From an uncultured Ignavibacteriota bacterium (GTDB lineage Bacteria; Bacteroidota; Ignavibacteria; UBA10030; UBA8401), in assembly GCA_903907305.1 (NCBI GenBank), contig CAIVNT010000525.1, positions 1 through 7,988 of the forward strand: DNA of 7,988 bases. The letters are read 5' to 3'. This document shows positions 5,178 to 7,988 of this stretch, piece after piece. Made by a program: the position numbers and the translations under genes. Every line of letters begins with the position of its first letter. Position 1 is the first letter of the stretch. The notes under the pieces were generated by a model. That model saw nothing but the letters and a program-made list of their open reading frames with translations, made no database searches and was not told the origin of the DNA.

Positions 5178-7830
5178 ATTGTTCTTGTACAATTTTCTGA
5201 AACCGTTTATTGCTCTTGAGCGGTCTCCACACCGGATCAAGTTTCAGATACGCCGGTGAGAGTTCGGACGGTATTGAGAGAAGCCGTTCGATCAGATCGA
5301 GCGCTTTTTCCTGTTCACCGATCGTCGTATATATCTCCGCCATTTCGATCATACGGCCGGATCCGCGCCACGCTTCTTTTTCCACCGGCAGCAGTTCCAT
5401 ACCGCGGATACCGTTTTGGACCGCCTTCTCCTTATTTCCGAGTCCTGCATACGCGATACCAACAGCGCTGTACAGACGTTCATCCTCACCGGTCTTTTGG
5501 AGTTTCTTTTCCAGATAGATGACGGAACTGTCAAAATATTTTTTGGCCAACGGGATATTCCCACGATACAGCTCCAGTTTAGCACGGAGCAGAACGGTCG
5601 GAGAGAAATAAAATTGTGTATTTTCCAATGCATCGGTATTCGATGTTGACAATGCATTCACTGCAGCGTCGTACTTTCCGTCCGCCTGTTCGACAAGGAA
5701 ATTCATATAGTCGATGGAGAATTCCGTCTCTTCGATCTTGCCGAGCCGGCGTGCTTCAGCAAGCAGCGTCCGCGCCAACCGCAGGTCACCCTTCCACAGA
5801 AGGATATTCTTGATCTTATCCCAATACGTCACCGTCATATCCGGCGCAAGTTCCAGCGAACGGTCATGATAGGAATCCGCTTCCTCATAGCTTCTCTGCA
5901 GTGTGAGCGTTTCGCCCAATTGACGGAGAACATCCGACGCACGGGGGTTTGCTTCGATGGACTGTTTGAATGCGTCGATGGAACCCTGAATGTCACCCTG
6001 ACGCCGTTTCACCGCTGCAATTCCGTAATATACCTGCGAATTATTCGGACGGTATTTCAGTGCAAGATCAAATTCCTTCAGAGCGCTCAGATAATCCAGT
6101 TTCGTGTGATAATGGAACCACCCCAACGCTTCATGGGCTTCCGATAATTCAGGAGAGAGTGTGACAGCTTTCTCCGCCGCTTGTCGGGCCATTTCGATTC
6201 GATTCGAAGTACGGTCATAGAAGAACCAATAGAAGCTCGCATGCGCTTTTCCGAGACGGGCATATGCGGCGGCGAAGTTTGGATCGAGACGGACGGCTTT
6301 CTCAAACAGCCGGATGGCGATCTCCTGATCGGACTTGCCGATGCTTCTGTCGGCATATTCCATCGCCTGAAGATAAATGTCGTATGCTTCGGAATTTTCG
6401 GTGAGCGCAGAAGATAATGATCGCTCCTCTGTTTTTACCAACGCAACATTCATCGCACCTGCAACGCGGCTGGCGATATCGGATTGAAGTTTGAACGCGC
6501 TGGAGAGTACGGACTCGATCGATTCGGACCACGCCTGAGTCTCATCCTCTACACGGATGAGCGTAGGATTCACACGGACGTTCGTCTTCCCATCGACGGT
6601 TTCCCAGCGTACGGTCCCCTGAAGGATATAGTTCACACCGAGTTCTTCGCCGATCTGCTTCAACGATTTGGTCGTTTTCTTATATTGAACGGCACTCGAA
6701 CGGGCGATCACTTTCAATCTCGAGAGTCCGGATAATCTACTGGTCACCTCATCCGTCATTCCGTCCACAAAATAATTCTTGTCATCCGGTCCGAGATTCT
6801 CGAACGGCAGAACGACGATCACTTTCTTCTCTTCTCGACTGAACAATGACCGGAGTGATTCTTTGAAGAAGAATCCGCCAAGCAGCAGCACGATCACAGA
6901 AGCACCCAGGATCATTGATTGCTGAGACACCATCATGTGTTGTTTCGGTGCAGCGGAAGAGCGCTTCTTAATATCGGAGGGAGTTTGGAATTCTTTTGTC
7001 CTAACGACGCGCGTTGATTCTTTTTTCAAGCGACGGAGATCCACGATGATCTCGGACATGGACTGATACCGGTCATCAGGATCTTTCTCAAGCGATTTCT
7101 TCAGAATATGAAGCAATTCTTCGGGAATATCACTCCTGAATTTCGCCGCATTCTCCGGTTCTTCGTTCACGATGGAATACATCACTGCCGCTTCGTGCTC
7201 ACCGCGGAACGGCATCTTCCCCGTTGTCATCTCAAACAATACGACACCGTACGAGAAAATATCGGAGCGAGAATCCGCTTCAATTCCCTGTATCTGCTCG
7301 GGGGACATGTAGGCGAGTGTACCGATCGTGCTGGATGTTCTTGTCAGTTTGAGTGAACCTTTCAATTTCGCCAGACCGAAATCCATTACTTTGATCTGGT
7401 CCTTCGAGTTCACCATGATATTCTCCGCTTTAATATCGCGGTGAATAATCCCTTTGCTGTGCGCTTCCTGAAGTGCTTCTGATGTCTGTAAGGCGTACTC
7501 GACTACTTGCTTGATCGGGAGCGGAGATGATGATGCGACCTTCTCACGCAGCGTTGCGCCGTCCACCAATTCCATCTCGATGAACTGCATCTCATCCGCT
7601 TCGTCGATACCGTAGATGGTGCAAACATTGGGATGATTCAATGCAGAAGCGGATTTCGCTTCCTGAAAGAATCGGGATTTTTCCTGTTCGGACTTTGCCA
7701 CATGCTCTGGAAGAAATTTAAGAGCAACCAATCTGTCGAGCTTCGTGTCCTGGGCTTTATATACCACTCCCATCCCGCCCTCGCCGAGCTTCTCAATTAT
7801 CCTATAATGGGAGACCGTTTGTCCGATCAT
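5176..7830 (-). CDS. Membrane-anchored serine/threonine protein kinase with TolB-like and TPR domains
   Basis: An 884-residue protein and the first complete gene of the array. The kinase domain spans about residues 9-268: GEGGMG 16-21, K38, E57, catalytic loop 130-137, DFG 150-152, SPE 176-178. The catalytic loop reads HRDIKAEN, with Ala where both neighbours have Pro; D132, K134 and N137 are kept, so activity is expected. Activation-loop candidates are T163, T165, S166, S167, T168 and T171. A basic linker precedes one membrane segment at about 306-322 (MILGASVIVLLLGGFFF), placing the C-terminal half in the periplasm. A TolB-like domain (about 336-465: VVLPFENLG, YFVDGMTDEV, YILQGTVRWE) is followed by TPR-type helical repeats over about 480-860 and the ending LDPVWRPLKSNKRFQKIV, the usual tail of this class. 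The start has AGGA seven bases upstream. Spacing to the preceding gene is 46 bases, without the palindromic repeat. The signal sensed is unknown. Confidence 0.95.
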   Translation of the reverse strand: MIGQTVSHYRIIEKLGEGGMGVVYKAQDTKLDRLVALKFLPEHVAKSEQEKSRFFQEAKSASALNHPNVCTIYGIDEADEMQFIEMELVDGATLREKVASSSPLPIKQVVEYALQTSEALQEAHSKGIIHRDIKAENIMVNSKDQIKVMDFGLAKLKGSLKLTRTSSTIGTLAYMSPEQIQGIEADSRSDIFSYGVVLFEMTTGKMPFRGEHEAAVMYSIVNEEPENAAKFRSDIPEELLHILKKSLEKDPDDRYQSMSEIIVDLRRLKKESTRVVRTKEFQTPSDIKKRSSAAPKQHMMVSQQSMILGASVIVLLLGGFFFKESLRSLFSREEKKVIVVLPFENLGPDDKNYFVDGMTDEVTSRLSGLSRLKVIARSSAVQYKKTTKSLKQIGEELGVNYILQGTVRWETVDGKTNVRVNPTLIRVEDETQAWSESIESVLSSAFKLQSDIASRVAGAMNVALVKTEERSLSSALTENSEAYDIYLQAMEYADRSIGKSDQEIAIRLFEKAVRLDPNFAAAYARLGKAHASFYWFFYDRTSNRIEMARQAAEKAVTLSPELSEAHEALGWFHYHTKLDYLSALKEFDLALKYRPNNSQVYYGIAAVKRRQGDIQGSIDAFKQSIEANPRASDVLRQLGETLTLQRSYEEADSYHDRSLELAPDMTVTYWDKIKNILLWKGDLRLARTLLAEARRLGKIEETEFSIDYMNFLVEQADGKYDAAVNALSTSNTDALENTQFYFSPTVLLRAKLELYRGNIPLAKKYFDSSVIYLEKKLQKTGEDERLYSAVGIAYAGLGNKEKAVQNGIRGMELLPVEKEAWRGSGRMIEMAEIYTTIGEQEKALDLIERLLSIPSELSPAYLKLDPVWRPLKSNKRFQKIVQEQ

Positions 7831-7837
7831 TGATGGG

Positions 7838-7842
7838 TCCTG
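7838..7842 (-). promoter_or_regulatory. Ribosome binding site of the first kinase
   Basis: On the coding strand CAGGA ends seven bases before the ATG at 7830, a standard Shine-Dalgarno placement. It is the best of the three kinase initiation sites and supports the assigned start, which also aligns with the paralogues at the protein level. Confidence 0.7.
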
Positions 7843-7853
7843 ATGCTTCTATT

Positions 7854-7884
7854 ATTATATTCTGAAATATGTCCGTTCATTCAA
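7854..7884 (-). promoter_or_regulatory. Possible sigma-70-like promoter of the kinase array
   Basis: On the coding strand TTGAAT (7884-7879) is followed after 19 bases by a perfect TATAAT (7859-7854), which ends 23 bases before the first kinase start codon. The -35 match is only four of six and the spacer is longer than ideal. The -35 overlaps the stop codon of the upstream gene. If the source is a Bacteroidota-like bacterium, its main promoter consensus may differ. This is a candidate only, but it is the only promoter-like motif I noticed in the gaps between the genes. Confidence 0.3.
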
Positions 7885-7988
7885 CGATCGAGAAGATATC
7901 CCTTTTACCGGATTCGATGTGCATCATGAATTTGCCGTACCAAGCGCCGAATTCCTTTTGAGACATCGTTTCCGAGTTGCTCTTTTCA
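7877..7988 (-). CDS. C-terminal end of an unidentified upstream gene (partial)
   Basis: A frame open from the window edge ends at TGA 7879-7877, giving 36 visible residues that include MSQKEFGAWYGKFMMH and end RDIFSIVE. About two thirds of its third codon positions are G or C, against well under half in the competing open frame that stops at 7905, so this is the more gene-like reading. Its stop lies 46 bases before the first kinase start on the same strand, so it could share a transcript with the array or simply precede it. An internal ATG at 7966 would give a 29-residue peptide, so a very small gene is not excluded. I recognise no domain. Confidence 0.45.
   Translation of the reverse strand, partial: EKSNSETMSQKEFGAWYGKFMMHIESGKRDIFSIVE

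Noticed and set aside
7905..7986. Alternative frame ending at 7905 (…QIHDAHRIR) for the upstream partial gene
   Set aside because: Its third positions are AT-rich, unlike the frame ending at 7877, which has the more gene-like codon pattern; the window edge prevents a firm decision.

Overview
The window is a tandem array of three serine/threonine protein kinase genes of the bacterial Hanks (PknB-like) type. All lie on the minus strand, so transcription runs from high to low coordinates. Each begins with almost the same kinase front end: an ISH[YF][KR]I start, the glycine loop GEGGMG, then VYKAQDT. Behind it each carries a different large C-terminal module. Protein-coding sequence fills nearly everything. 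No RNA gene, CRISPR array, insertion sequence or integrase was seen, and no gene-free stretch exceeds about 120 bases. Base composition looks balanced. Kinases joined to PD40 propellers or to TolB-like/TPR modules are common in Ignavibacteria and other FCB-group bacteria, in Acidobacteria and in related environmental lineages. I favour an FCB/Ignavibacteria-like source, but the phylum cannot be fixed from this window.

Layout in order of transcription. (1) 7988-7877: the last 36 codons of an unidentified upstream gene. (2) 7830-5176: a kinase, then one membrane segment, a TolB-like domain and TPRs; it has a clear ribosome binding site and a possible promoter. (3) 5092-2963: a kinase, then TolB-like and TPR domains, with no membrane segment, so probably cytoplasmic. 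(4) 2844-142: a kinase, then one membrane segment and a PD40 beta-propeller. Its longest open frame starts at 2889, but comparison with its two neighbours puts the true start at 2844. (5) 67-1: a start region that repeats the layout upstream of gene 3 and opens with MVGQI like gene 4, but is not an intact kinase in the visible bases. It may be a decayed fourth copy or the start of another gene.

The least expected feature is in the gaps. The gap before gene 3, the gap before gene 4 and the gap after gene 4 hold homologous imperfect palindromes made of degenerate 8-base units (left arm like CATTGGTT, right arm like AATGAATC). Arm lengths differ between copies by whole octamers. Each element runs from the 3' end of one kinase gene to just before the next start codon, and in two copies it includes the stop codon. 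None has the T-tract of an intrinsic terminator on the coding strand.

Working picture: three paralogous, catalytically intact-looking kinases made by tandem duplication, probably co-transcribed, with cytoplasmic kinase domains and swapped sensor or scaffold modules (periplasmic TPR, cytoplasmic TPR, periplasmic propeller). The inputs and substrates are not visible here.
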